NCBI GenBank assembly: GCA_018894105.1
Contig: CM032126.1
Coordinates: 9,017,001 to 9,081,000, forward strand
From: Jacaranda mimosifolia
Taxonomy: Eukaryota > Streptophyta > Magnoliopsida > Lamiales > Bignoniaceae
Length of the DNA stretch: 64,000 bases
Direction of reading: 5' to 3'
Part shown: piece after piece, positions 24,194-36,345 of the stretch
How the letters are laid out: each line of letters begins with the position of its first letter
How positions within the stretch are numbered: the stretch's first letter is position 1
The notes under the pieces: model-generated
The model's database searches: none
What the model was told of the DNA's origin: nothing
Seen by the model: the letters and a program-made list of their open reading frames with translations, nothing else
Translations under genes and position numbers: made by a program

Positions 24194-25838
24194 TATATAT
24201 AAGACAGATATAAGACAGGTGGGAAACTCAAACAAGAGTGTGAATAGAATATGAAATAAAAAAATATTTAGACAGAGTGAGGGTGGGTCGGGAGAGTGAC
24301 TGTCAAATCTACATATTCTCTCTCTCTCTCTTCTCTCCCCCCCTCTTGCGAGATTCGATTAAATCGCCGATCTTTCCAACTGTTTCAATATCTGTCATCT
24401 CTTTCTCTCTACCATAATGTTCCCAGTTTTTCAAGGTACGTGAACTAACACACACAAAAACTCTCTCTCTCTCTCTACATATATTAAGCTCCACGAGGTT
24501 CTCGAGGGATTACTTGTTATATGGTTGTTTCTGAAAAAAAAAAAAAAAAAAAAATTCTCTTGCTTTTTGCTCTAAAAAGTTTTCTCAGCACCCAAGTTTT
24601 TGGGTTGTCTTAGTTTATCTTTCATCAACTCCAGTCTTGATTCTTACAACTTCACTCCGAGTATATACATATATATGTATATGTATATATACAAATATTT
24701 ACACTCCATTTTGGTGTTTGTCAGTACAAAAAGTAAGAGAATTCTGTGTGGGAGTGGGAGTTTTATGGGTTTATCTTCCACTCCTCAAATTGAGATCTTA
24801 TGGGTTTCTTGTTTTTTTGATTCACCGTTTGTTTTAATGGGTCACAAGCATGTGGGTTTATTTTTATTCCTCTTTTCTGTTTCTATTTAAGGAATTCTAT
24901 TCTATGCCCTTCTGCAACTGCAATATTTTGGTGTACGGTTCCAACATTTGAATTCCCGATTTCGTCCTTTTTTTTCTACTTTTTCAGGATTTTATTTAAA
25001 TCCCAGTTTGTTACTACAAATGGTTAAATCTTTTTTTTTTCCTTGCCAGAAACTGCTTTCAAGAATTGCAGTAGGATTATGGGTTATTCTTTTCATTACT
25101 TGTTAAAAGTAGGGAATATTATTGTTGTTTTTCTTAGGGAGTAATTGTGAAGGCTGTTTTTCTTGGGACAATACCCTTTATGAGAGTTATAGCCATGTTT
25201 GAACTGCATCATTGACTGGGTTTTTTTTTGGGGGGGTCTGGAGATTCTTCTTTTGAAATTCTGAGCTTAAACTTTAGGTGGGTTTTTCTGAGTGCATTGT
25301 TAAAAGGTATCCTTTTATGGAAAATGGGATCTGCTTTTTCACAACTCATCATCCTTCAAATAATAATAATTGAGCTAATAATCAGGACCCTAATTAACAG
25401 TGACAATAATTACTGTTGATAACAATTGTATTCTCATTATTATAATCATATGTTTAGCATACAAAAAATATTAGTTTCAGTACATGTTTGGTGCTTGATC
25501 CTTTTGTGAAAAGAAGTACCCATGGGGTGGGGGGCGGGGTGGGGGGTCATGATACCAAGTTCAGACCTTGTCTCTTATGCCGAAATAGTCTTTAAACAAT
25601 TCAAAAGGCTATCATGTTTTGTCTGGGCTTTTTGTTAGTAATAAGCAAGTACAGATGAGAAGATATGATGATGGGCATTCCTTAAAAACACCAATATATA
25701 ACTGAAATGGTATAAGATTGTCCCTTTTTGTTAATTTATGTTCTTTTTTTTTTTTCATCTCCTCATTCTTTATGTTTATTGTTTGTTTCTCTGGTGCAGT
25801 TTTCATTTGATTGGAATATTAATCCATTTGACCCAGAA
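24194..25838 (+). promoter_or_regulatory. EFL3: EFL3 promoter, leader exon, leader intron and spliced uORF
   Basis: A TATATATAAG box lies at 24194-24203 and CT-rich leader sequence at 24314-24350. A strong donor (CAAG followed by GTACGT, intron from 24436) and an acceptor (GGTGCAG ending at 25799) define a 1364-bp intron within the 5' leader. Joining 24435 to 25800 completes an upstream ORF that starts at ATG 24417 and stops at TGA 25808-25810 (9 codons). The main ATG follows 28 bases later. The intron holds a 20-base A tract (about 24535-24554) and a (TA)n stretch. Transcription start and intron use are inferred from signals only. Confidence 0.6.
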
Positions 25839-26186
25839 ATGGAGGGGGATACATTTTCAGGCCTTGGTAATGGTGGCACCCAGTTAAATGGCAAGATCTT
25901 GCAGTCTTTCCAGAAGAGTTTTGTTCAAGTTCAGAATATACTGGACCAGAACAGGCTGCTAATCCATGAGATTAATCAGAACCACGAGTCCAAGATTCCT
26001 GACAATTTGAGCAGAAATGTGGGTCTGATTAGAGAGCTCAACAATAATATCAGAAGGGTAGTTGATCTGTATTCTGATCTTTCAACTTCCCTCACAAAAT
26101 CCGTGGATGCTTCATCTGAAGGTGATTCAAGTGGTGCCTTGAAATCAGATGGAAAAGCTCTTCACAAGAGGCACAGGCCTGGTTAA
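25839..26186 (+). CDS. EFL3: ELF4-like protein (EARLY FLOWERING 4-LIKE 3 type)
   Basis: Single coding exon, 115 residues. It starts MEGDTFSGLGNG and contains the ELF4/DUF1313 helical domain at about residues 18-87: KILQSFQKSFVQVQNILDQ, NQNHESKIPDNL and VGLIRELNNNIRRVVDLY. The N-terminal MEGDTFSGLGNG fits the EFL2/3/4 branch better than ELF4 itself. ELF4 joins ELF3 and LUX in the evening complex of the plant circadian clock. EFL proteins are small homologues whose roles are less defined, some shown to bind ELF3. The ATG at 25839 is chosen because the frame upstream runs through the leader intron acceptor at 25799. The C-terminus is hydrophilic and basic (HKRHRPG). The domain is intact, with no frameshift. 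No other clock gene is nearby. Confidence 0.95.
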   Translation: MEGDTFSGLGNGGTQLNGKILQSFQKSFVQVQNILDQNRLLIHEINQNHESKIPDNLSRNVGLIRELNNNIRRVVDLYSDLSTSLTKSVDASSEGDSSGALKSDGKALHKRHRPG

Positions 26187-26887
26187 CTAATTATAAATGG
26201 GAAAAGTTCTCAGGCCCAGCCGCCCTGGCCCCTGGCCCTCTTTTCTGTTTCTGATTCTTTTGCATGGTGGAACCAACCAAGATGATGCCACAATTTGTGT
26301 AAGTTGTAACCATTCTCCCCACTAGTGAATTGTCTTTTTTAGTACCCTCAAGTACTCACCCCCTAAGATTTCTTATAGGAAAATAATACTAGGTTCTAAA
26401 TTTGCTGCTCCTACATTGTAATTTTTGTACCTCTGATCTAATTGAACATTCAAGAATTTAATGTTTGTATTAGTGTATAATTATTTGGACTTAGTTTTCC
26501 AGGAGGCACATAGCTAAGTGGAAAGGTTTTTTTCTTGTAGTAATTTTCATTAGTTGATTTGGTCTTCATTTAATGATCATCTCTAACTTACTCATGAATT
26601 GGCCCCCATTTGTGTTATTTTTCATGAAAGGTAACTTTAAATATGTGGTGGGCTTTTTGCTTTTTCTGTTTGTCAAAAAGGCTAATGTCATTCATGGATC
26701 TTTACAGATTTTCTTGATCACTCCCTTTTAATGGAGTTTCTTCTTCTACCTTTTGAGTGGAAACTCACTTTATTCTTATTTTCAACCTTAGCCAAGAACC
26801 ATTCTTCTACATTGATTCCTCAAAACTCAAGTACTGTAAGGCAGATAGATATATACTGTTTTCAGTGCTTTCACATGAAAATATATA

Positions 26888-26918
<31 letters not shown>

Positions 26919-27547
26919 CAGAAAGAAAATTCCTTCTCTTTTGCTTTGCAAAAAAAATCTCTGCTTATATGCGGAGAACTGAACAAACTCCCTGCAAAGA
27001 TGCTCTGGAACAATTGAAGGAAAGCAGCTTTAGATAATCTTTTTAGTTCCCAATCACACTCCACCACAGGAACAGAATCTCAGATAAGAGATGATGATGG
27101 TCTTTTGACTATTTTTTTCCCCCTTCATTCTCTATGTTTTTTTGTTTGTTCCATCTTATGTCAATCTCTTGGATGCCCTTGACAGGGAAAGAAAATATTA
27201 ACAAATTCAATTGGGGTGGGATAAATGATAGATCTACATACAACAGCTTAGATAGTTCAAAAACTATTATTTATTTATTTTCTAATGAACAAAAGAATAA
27301 GATTGGAGCGACTGTTATAGTGACCTTTTGAGCGTGATAATATGAATCTCCAACAATAGTTGTCAACTGTTGGATGTTTTCATGCTAGCATCAGCTGATG
27401 GGTGTATTATTAGAACCTGCAAGATAAAAAATGTTTTAAGAGTTTAGAATTTGAATTTGTGATTGCTACATCATTGATAGAAATAATATTCAAATATCAA
27501 ATCCAACTTCTATATATTGTAGGGGTCTTAGTCCCAGAGGAGAGGCC
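26187..27547. other. EFL3 3' UTR and intergenic DNA
   Basis: The first 300 bases probably form the EFL3 3' UTR. Beyond that I see only a poly-A stretch (26897-26918) after a short (TA)n, and no gene. Confidence 0.5.
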
Positions 27548-27556
27548 TTAGGAGAG

Positions 27557-27932
27557 CTTATGGCTGAAAAGGAATAGGCTTAGGCCGACTCACGAGTTTC
27601 ACGAGCTAAGTCGAGCTCGAACGATCAATATCTAAGCTCAAAATTTGCAAGTCAATATATAATTAAATATTAATTTTATTTTATTGATAAATATATACTC
27701 TATTTTCTTTTTTTTTTTTTATTTTGAATTCGAACTAACAGTTATTTACAACTCGTTTGACAATTTGAGCCATATCGAGTTGAGTTTGGATTTTTATCGA
27801 GTCGAGATAAAGCTTAAAATTTTAGGCTCGTCGAGGTCGAACTCTAGCACAATATACATACGTCGAACTCGAGCTTGATTGTCGCACAACTCTATTCAGC
27901 TCAGCTCGACTCGACTCGACTCGACTGCACCC
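27557..27932. mobile_element. Possible GAGCTCG-family hAT-like element
   Basis: Direct copies of TTAGGAGAG flank the block (27548-27556 and 27933-27941). The interior has GACTCACGAG, GTCGAGCTCGAAC and CGACTCGACTCGACTCGACT, as in the elements at 19602 and 31418, with an AT-rich centre. The terminal inverted repeat is not clear at the left, so the borders rest mainly on the direct repeat. Confidence 0.45.
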
Positions 27933-27941
27933 TTAGGAGAG

Positions 27942-28751
27942 CCGCCGGCTCCAAATACCATCCATGTACAATTCAAGTCTAATATTAAAATTTAATCATT
28001 TTCTTTTCATTTGTTATTCTATATAAATTCCCATCATAAAAATAGCTGATTTACAAATGATTGCTACAAATAAATTCAAATATGTAATCAACTTGTATTG
28101 AGTAATAGATAAAAATGAACTAGTAAAAACAAAATGCTACAGTTGCGAGGGACAGACAGGTTTGTATGAACAGTCAGCCCCAACAACTTGACAAGGGCCC
28201 CAATGGGTCCCCTTTCTTGGGATGGAACTGAACTTGATCACTACATGGCTTATCCCTTGTCTAGTACTTAGGTTCCTTTCTCTCTCTGCCTTTTCTTTTT
28301 TCAGTTTCTGTTTATAATAAATGGCCTTTTATGAGTGGTTTCCATTTGATCATGCTCTCCAGGACTTGTTTCCTTTCTCACTCTCATTCATTAAACAGGC
28401 CTTTTGTTGGTGGGACCTCCAAAATTTCTTGCTAATTCTCCTGATATATATATATATATATATATATATGAGGGAAAAAAAAGAAAAATAAATAAATAAA
28501 TAAAAAGGCCCACAAAAGTGATTGCTGGAAAATCTTGTTGTTTTTCTAGTCGGGATTTTGAATTATGTGTTTTTGTCTGCGTCAGTTGTTGTAGTTGGGG
28601 TGATATGATTGTCTTTTGCCCTTATTCGGCTGAATGTTGAGGTCTCATAAAATCTGGCTTCAAAACCCCCAAAGATCATCATTCTATTATTGATTTACTG
28701 GTTGTACCTCGTGCTCCTGGTCATCCACCATCTTGGAGGAATCACCGATCA
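27942..28751. other. Intergenic DNA, no gene recognised
   Basis: A (TA)n tract lies at 28442-28470. Nothing else could be assigned. Confidence 0.45.
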
Positions 28752-28797
28752 CGCTCACGCTCACGCTCGCCCTCGCCCTCGCCCTCGCCCTCGCCTC
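28752..28797. repeat. Hexanucleotide microsatellite
   Basis: Two to three CGCTCA units are followed by about five CCCTCG units, a GC-rich hexamer tract in otherwise AT-rich DNA. Confidence 0.85.
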
Positions 28798-28819
28798 CGT
28801 AAGTGGGATTGGTCTAACG

Positions 28820-29850
28820 CATTGCAAATTTTAATCAATATGTTGGAGTAATGAACTGCTGTAGCTAAATTTAATCAGTTTTATCTCGTAGAGTTATTTT
28901 AATTTCGGTATTAAAATAGATTGATTAGAATACTTTCTATTTACAATAGGTCAAACTTTTTATTTTCCATACTATAAAAAAATCGTCATTTTTGGCCAAA
29001 GTTTTTTGTGCAATTCAGACGAATAAAAATAAAAATAAAAATCCATCAAAAAAAGCTTCACGGCAAAATAAAATCCGAATTAGAGACAAAATTTTCATTA
29101 CCCGTCGTCTATAATTGAAGTAATTTCCGAAGAAAATTTTCCTCCGAAAAAGTTTCTGACTGGATTTCGATCGATTCAAGGGTTGGGGTTAAGTATCTTG
29201 AATTGAGTGGCTGGCGCACTTTGCCCAATGCATTTTCTGACAAATTTTTCATCAAAAATTTCCTTCAAAAAAGTTTTTCGAGGGAATTTTCAGACGGAAT
29301 TTCCAACGCATAAGCAAGTGCCACATTTCCGCCAAATTTTCTGGCAGAATTTCGGCGGATAATCGACTGATTCTACTTTGAAATTCGTCGAAAAATTTCA
29401 AATGAATCTTTTTCCTTCAAAAATTTCTGATGGAATTATCCTTTTTTTTGCCAATTTGTACTAATAAATCTTCAGAAAATGGAAAAAATTCTCAATAGGT
29501 TATCGAATGAAATGTATCATATTTACGTGCTGTGATTTCAATTTACAGAGTTATTTTAAGTTTCATTTGAGAAGATGCGATAAAAAATAAAAATACCCTT
29601 AGCTACAAGTGAAGTGATTCATTAAGTGGAATATTTTCACAACAGGTTGACTTTTTCATAACCATTTTTATTTAAAGAAGAAAAAGAAAAAAAAGAAAAA
29701 GAATCACTCCTTGTACCAATAAATCAAAAGAAACGCGGAAAATATCTCAATAGGTTACAACAACGAAATTCACTTACCTTTTATGGTTTCATTTAATTTA
29801 GGGAGTTATTTTAAATTTGATATTGAAATAAACGTGGTGGAGATACTTTA
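28820..29850. repeat. Three diverged direct repeats around a CACTA-like element
   Basis: Related segments at about 28820-28950, 29460-29590 and 29705-29850 share phrases such as CAATAGGTTA, GAGTTATTTTAA and GGTATTAAAATA/GATATTGAAATA. Between the first two lies a block (about 28970-29463) that opens ACTATAAAAAAATCGTC, ends TTTGTACTA, and is full of TTTCCGACGAAA-type motifs. That block resembles the right end of the CACTA element at 10083. No coding content. All borders are approximate. Confidence 0.4.
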
Positions 29851-30960
29851 AAGGGTTAGCAATGGTTTGATACCTATAGTTTTAACCTAACATCCTACAC
29901 CTCTTAAAAAATTGATACGTGTCCAAATACATTTTTTAAATCATTAGTAATTAAGTTAATTTACTATACTAATATTTTTTAATTAAATTAAAATTAAAAT
30001 AATTTTTAATATGAAATACCTTAAATGTCCTTATAAAAAATTAATATATAACTAAAACAAAAAATCCAATTTATATTGTATGCCTTTTATTGGTCTTTTA
30101 ATATTTTAGCAATATACTCTAATGATTGATATCCATATAATTCGTGTTAGACAAAAGAGCTCATACACCAAAGAATTATGGTAATCTTTTTTATTTGCAT
30201 AATTATAGACAATAAATTTTTGATTCATACCTCACATATGCCTCACATATATAATTATGAGGACAGTATCACTCAATTAATTGATTGTTCGACATAAATT
30301 TATAATAATTTAAGTATTATAAAAAAAAACATTATAATAAAACATTCAAGTCATGCATATGTAATCTTGATTTTTAATATATACTTTATAGCCCCATGTA
30401 TTTGGGTAAGGTAATAAACAAATAGTAAGGATAGAAAGATGAGATGAGTTGGCCCCAAATGGCAAGCCAAGACAAACTAGGCATGCTATAGAAACTTAAC
30501 ATAACATGTGAAGTGGGAATCTACTTTTGCCCTAATCCTCCACCCCCCCACGCCCCTCCTCCCCTCTTTTTTGTTTGGGTTTCTTGAAGTTGCAGCATAT
30601 AGGTTTTGAAAGAAGGAAACCAAAATGTAATTACCACTATGAAATCCCATAGATTCCTACATCAATGTTCAATAGTTGGATCCAGGTGCATATGTCTCTA
30701 GTATATATAATAATCCATCAGCCCATCTCTTGCTAGTTTTCGAAACTAAAGATTGTGACATATATACTAATTAAATCCATGAATTCCTTTTCTTTACATA
30801 GAACTAATCATGAGTGGTCATACTTATAATTGTTTAAATATCCTAGTTGTAGGTGGTAGCTAGATATATAACAATTATGAAACTTTCTGGATGGAATATT
30901 GGCTTCTTATACACACACAGATGCATAGGCTGCACATGATGAACATTTCATAGCTTTTAA
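29851..30960. other. Intergenic DNA, nothing recognised
   Basis: No ORF with domain features, no RNA gene and no element ends were seen. Confidence 0.45.
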
Positions 30961-31408
30961 CACTTTAAAAAAATATAATATTAGCGACAGAATAATAAGT
31001 AACAAAGTAAAATTATCTCTAATGATATATATTAAGTAATAATAATTTTTATTTTATTACTAATAATATTTTTTAAGTTACAATAATTTTTATTTTATTA
31101 CAATGCTTCTCAATAATGCAAAAATCATTGTTTTGTATTGTCGCAATTGATAATTAGTGATGCCCCTATGGTGATAATACAGTGATAGTAAAAATTGTCA
31201 CTATAATTTGAGACAAAATTTTCATTGTCACTGTAGGTGCCTCACTAATTATCAATAGTGACAATTTAGACACTATTTTTGTCACCGTTTAGTTCGTAAA
31301 AATCATTAAGTGACGATAAAATCTTTTGTCATATATCATAAATAATTAGTGACAGCTTTTGCATTGTTACTTATATTTTGTCATTAATTTATCCTTTTTT
31401 TTATAGCG
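30961..31408. mobile_element. Small CACTA-like non-autonomous element
   Basis: The left end reads CACTTTAAAAAAATATAA and the right end, reversed, CGCTATAAAAAAAAGG. The interior has many copies of a GTGACAAT/ATTGTCAC motif in both orientations, giving a fold-back structure. Flanking triplets TAA and ATA do not match, so the ends are tentative. Confidence 0.45.
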
Positions 31409-31417
31409 ATATTTTAT

Positions 31418-31926
31418 TAGGGGTGTAAATGAGTCTAGCTCGAGCCCAGTATTTTGAGCTCGAGCTCGATGAAAGTGCTTTTCAAGGCTCGAGTTGGAGC
31501 TCGGCTCACCAGAAAATTTTAAATTAAATAAAAATATTAAATTATTAATATATCATAATTATTTAATAATAATTAATAAAATAATTTAAATTATAATTAT
31601 AAATAAATTATATTAAAGTATAATACATACTATATTAATTACTATAATGATTTAAATTATAATGTATTGTTATTATTGATAAAGTATTAAATTATTAATA
31701 TATTATAATTATATTTAATCATATATAATAAATATTTAAAATTAGAAAAAAAGTAAATTATTAATATATATTAATTATTATATAAAAAATATTTAAAAAT
31801 AGGAAAAAACTCATGAGCAGGCTCATGAGCGTTTGACCAACTAAAGTAAAGCTCGAGCTTGAGTCGAGTTATAATCGAGCCGGCTCACGAGGCTTGTGAG
31901 TCGACTCGACTCATTTTATACCCCTA
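31418..31926. mobile_element. Non-autonomous hAT element, GAGCTCGAGC-rich family
   Basis: Perfect 8-bp target duplication TATTTTAT (31410-31417 and 31927-31934). The left end TAGGGGTGTAAATGAGTC pairs with the right end GACTCATTTTATACCCCTA. Subterminal GAGCTCGAGC repeats surround an AT-rich core with no ORF. The TSD length and the TAGGGGTG end are characteristic of the hAT superfamily. Confidence 0.85.
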
Positions 31927-31934
31927 TATTTTAT

Positions 31935-32451
31935 ATCTTTTTTCATAGAAGTGGTAAATCATATATTTATTTGACTGGAGTGCAATTTGATTAGTTAATA
32001 AGTGACACAATATGTGCAAAAATATCAAACTATTTAAACTCCGATCCACATTGAGGATCGATTAAATCTCATTCAAATTTATTTTGGTTAACAATTAAAT
32101 TAACTTCAAATATATTTTCAAATTTGTAAAAAATTCAAACCAAACTTGATTTACACATTCTTCTTTGATAAGGCTCGATTCTCTTATGCTCTCAGTCCTA
32201 TTAATTAAGTAAATATGTAATACATGCGCGTTGGAACTTTTTTATTATGTAATTTTTAAAGCATTGATGCGATTTTTAGTTTAGTTGGGTATGGCATATG
32301 GGAAAAAAAAATAATAAAGGAGCTTTAAAGTGCTAGTGTAGCACTCATGTATGTCGAATGTCCTGAAATATTAATCAAAGTCTTATTAAAAAACAACAAC
32401 AGTATATTATGACAATAACTTATGTGAAGTAATAATTGGACCTTGTAATTT
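31935..32451. other. Intergenic DNA, nothing recognised
   Basis: AT-rich spacer between two hAT-like insertions. No ORF, RNA gene or repeat ends found. Confidence 0.45.
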
Positions 32452-32459
32452 GTCTTAGG

Positions 32460-33213
32460 TAGGGCTGTCAATGGATCGGATTTTAATCTGAATCCGATCC
32501 GAATTTTAGGATTTTTATCAGATTAAAATGTCCGATGGATCAGATCCGATTATAAATATCCATAATCCAAAATAAGTGGATCGGATATGAAATTATACAA
32601 TCCGATCAGATAAAGATCCGAATCCGAATTTTATTAAATATATTATTAAATTGATAATTATATTAATGAAGACTTTTGACTGTAATGCAATATATGTGAT
32701 ATTATAATTGATAATGCCCTAATTTTTTTATTTCCTTGAAGCAATTAATTTAATAAAGTAATTATATATATATATATGTATGTTTCATATTATAGCCTAG
32801 ATACACAATTTATAATGGCTTATGCACTGTAAAATATACATTACCGAATGATCAATTTGATACAACCCCCATGGATTATACCTTAAATCTTTAGTTTTTG
32901 CAATGATATGATAAAAAGTTATGAAAAAAAATCTAAATTTGAGCTCTCTTAACTTTGTAAATATTATATTTGGATTAAAAGGTAATCTTGAAATCTCATA
33001 TAACATGTCTTATAAGACGGTTCTTTCTAATAATATAAAATTTTAAAGAACGCAATTTTTTTTTAACTTTCTTATCGGGTTTCGAATTTTTATCGGATCC
33101 GAACATGGAATTAGCATGCATAGATCCGATAGGACTCGGATTCGGTTATATATACATGTTATCGGATTCGAATTATCTTGATTTGATCCAAATCCGACCC
33201 GTTGACAGCCCTA
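32460..33213. mobile_element. Non-autonomous hAT element, GGATCGGAT family, copy A
   Basis: Perfect 8-bp target duplication GTCTTAGG (32452-32459 and 33214-33221). Termini TAGGGCTGTCAATGG and CCGTTGACAGCCCTA are inverted repeats. Both subterminal zones consist of GGATCGGAT / ATCCGAATCCGA repeats around an AT-rich centre. No transposase, so it must have been moved in trans. Confidence 0.93.
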
Positions 33214-33221
33214 GTCTTAGG

Positions 33222-33699
33222 CTCTTAGTAGCCTCCTAGTTAGCTCAACAATTATGCAGAACAGGCCACAAACAATTGACCCAAGAGTCGAAACGGTACA
33301 TGAAATGGGCTTGCAATGAAAAACATGGTTGACAACGTAACTAAATTCTTTCATAATAGACATGAATAAATTATTGTATAGAGGACGAGTTTATTGTCAC
33401 ATTTCTAAAATTCCAATATTGAAAACCCCCTCAGATAGATATAATTAGTAATTCACATGTTATTACTGTAAATAAATTCAAATTCTTAATTTCTAGTGAA
33501 AAATTTAGATAGCATTATTTCATTTGGCTACTAATAGTAACTCCTAGATCGTTCAAAAGCATTTATTCTAAGACCAAATCCACTCATAAGATACTTCACA
33601 ATGTATTGATTCAGCCAAAGATTTCGTTGATTCTCTCTCAAATAATGCCCTTCATCATGCCAAATAGCCAGTTGATGATACTTGGATTTGAGAGTAAAA
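33222..33699. other. Intergenic DNA, nothing recognised
   Basis: No gene. It may include the outer end of the LTR remnant that follows, whose left border I could not fix. Confidence 0.4.
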
Positions 33700-35187
33700 G
33701 GTTTGGGTCTTGGCTCACTATGACTGATCGAAAGATGGGCTGGAGATGAGTATAAGGATGGGAGCGGATTGACTCCTATAACCAATCAACACACATCAGG
33801 CCGCCTTGACTACGACACTCTAATACTCAAGTCAGTATAATTGACCAGAATTTGGAGCAGTAGAGTGAGGGTCAAAGTTATAATGGATGTACCTCATGCA
33901 GCTGTTGCAATGGGGTATTTATAGTCTATCGTGGAAGGTTAAAATGTCTATGACCCCCATGCTCATGCAATGAGGGTTCTTGTCTTTACATAAGGGCTTT
34001 TTAAGTCTTTCTTTGTCTGAAAACCCTCTTTTAGGTTGCGCGCCTCCCTCTCTTTTGGGATATGGAGGAGATCTCCGCATTTAATATGAAGGCATGCTGA
34101 CGGTACGGTGGAGATATGTTCCTTTAATGCAGAGGCACGTCGCCTGTCAGTGTGTTTAATGCGGCAATGTGGTGGTTGAGTTGTATTTAATGCGACAACA
34201 ACTGGTGGTGGGTGAAACCTTCTTGCCTCACAAGTCGACCACTTTTGGTCAAGGTGTCCCTCTGCTCGTGTTCTCTCTCTCTCACACTCTGGTCAAATGA
34301 AGGGATTATTAGTGTCGAGATGTCTCTCAGCGGCCTTTCGACCATAATCTGGTCGACTAAGGGAATGCTGATAGCTAGGGCTGTCAATGGATCGGATTTT
34401 AGTCCGAATTCGATCTGAATTCGATCCGAATTTTAGGATTTTTATCCAATTAAAATATTCGATGGATCAAATCCGATTATAAATATTCGAAATCCGAAAT
34501 AAGTGGATCGGATATGGAATTAAGCAATCCGATCCGTTAAAGATCCGAATCCGAATATTAATATTTTTTATTAAATTAATACTCTTATATATAATATTAA
34601 TAAATATTTTAAAATAAAATCTATGTATTATATTGACCTAATATCTATGTTAATGTCTATATTATACTATTAATATTGAGTTTTTAACTTAAAAAATAAA
34701 AGGAATATTGATAAAATATCAAATATAATAACATATAATAGTTTATCTATACATTAATATAATGTAAAAAAGGAGTTTAGTATTCAAATATTTAAAATTT
34801 TGACTAATATATAATAAAAAATTGTTAAAAATTCAAATATGACATATATTTATTTTATAAATAAAATATTTTTATAAAATTTAAAAGGAAAAAAAGAAAG
34901 AAAAAAAAAAGAGGAAAAAAAAATGAAATCGGGTCGGATTTTTTAATCGGATTTCGGATATCCATCGGATTCGGATATGATACTTATTAACAAAGATCCT
35001 ATCGGATTTCGTGTCGGATTCGGATATGAATTTTGTTAATCGGATTCGGATTCGGATATGGCAGATCCGATCCAAATCCGACCCGTTGACAGTCCTACTG
35101 ATAGCCTATGTTGGTCAATTAGCCCAATGCATTCTTAGATTGAGGCTGGTTCTATTGGGCTTATTGGGCTCGACTTACTTTCCTACA
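33700..35187 (-). mobile_element. Tat-type LTR remnant, split by a hAT element
   Basis: Minus-strand LTR-like sequence. A reverse TATA box (CTATAAATACCCC read on the minus strand, about 33911-33923) precedes a leader. The leader resembles Tat-1 near 48880-48960: TACTCAAGTCAGTATAATTGA here against GCTCAAGTTAATATAGATCGA there, then AGCAGTAGAGTGAGGG against AGCAGAGTAAGGG. The right end TTTCCTACA is a plausible LTR edge. The hAT copy B (34376-35097) interrupts it. No internal retroelement genes are attached, so it may be a solo LTR. The left border is uncertain. Confidence 0.5.
34376..35097. mobile_element. Non-autonomous hAT element, GGATCGGAT family, copy B
   Basis: Perfect 8-bp target duplication CTGATAGC (34368-34375 and 35098-35105). 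Termini TAGGGCTGTCAATGG and CCGTTGACAGTCCTA. The layout is the same as copy A (32460-33213): CCGAATCCGA-type subterminal repeats and an AT-rich core. Confidence 0.93.
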
Positions 35188-35469
35188 TCACCCATCATTA
35201 TGTATAATGCTCCATTCGTATCTGGACATAAGTGAGAGAAAATATTACGGAAATTGTTATTCTTTAGCTTTTGAACAGGATAGAAAATGAGAAAGCTTAT
35301 ACAACTACATATATTTATGAAATATTTTAGTAATTTATTTTCTATTTCATTTTTATCTTGGGGTTTTATGTCTTGAAGGATTTTTGGACTAGTACTTAAC
35401 CATTTTATTTGGAAGGAAAATTTGGTTTCCTTTTATGTTTTCAATTTCCATGGTCTGTTTAAGTCGTAG

Positions 35470-36345
35470 ATGAGAACTGAAGCGAAGGAACATATTAACA
35501 CTTTGTTCAAATTAAGGATTTAGTGGGGACCTAAGAGCAAATTGGGATTTTCAATTGAGAATATCACAATTGAGATGTGTTAAGTCCATATTAGTATTAA
35601 ATTTAATATCATGTATAGGACTTAATAAATAATTTTCTTGTTTAAAAAAATTATAATTCCCTTACTAATTGATGAAAATTTAGAATTACAGGAATACAAA
35701 TGGAGAAGCTACAAAAGGGGACAAATTGACACAAGTTGGTAGGCATGCTGACATGATGACACCTCATGATTTAATCAAGGATGGACAGAAAAATCTTTTT
35801 ATTTATTCGAGTCATATTCTAATCAAAAGACTCTTTTAATAAGTTATAAATAGGCATTTCAGACACTTAGTTAGGGGAGATTTGGATTTGATATTTTGGA
35901 GATTAGAAGTATCGGGAGAATTCGGGATTCAGATAAGGACAAAAGTGGAGATCAGATTCATCTAGGAATAGAGTTTCTTCTTCTATCTTTGATTTTGTTT
36001 TTAATTCTGGATTGATGAACCTTGTAATTGCATAAGACTCAAAATTAATAACCAATTATTATAGGGAGAAAATTATATAATCAACTTATTCGATAGATGA
36101 AATCATAATTCTAGATTTCTATATCTTGATAGAAATCTTAATCAATACATTTTTTCTTGTTTTCATTAGTTTAGTTTTAATTCTTATTTAATTGATTTTG
36201 TTTGAATAAAACAAGTGTGTGATAAATTAATAATTAGTAGTGAATAATTTAGTTTCTCGTGGGATCGACACTATTCTCATCATTTTATTACTTATTACGA
36301 CACGTACAATTATGTAATTATTTGCATTATTTATTTTGCACAACA
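35470..36345 (+). mobile_element. LTR-like remnant, plus orientation
   Basis: A TATA box (AGTTATAAATAGGC, about 35842-35855) is followed by a leader, and about 400 bases on by TTTCTCGTGGGATCGACACTA then ACTTATTACGACACGTACAATT. That GTGGGATCGAC phrase near the end is common in U5 regions of plant LTR retrotransposons. No gag or pol is attached. Ends and target duplication were not resolved, so it may be a solo LTR. Confidence 0.4.
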
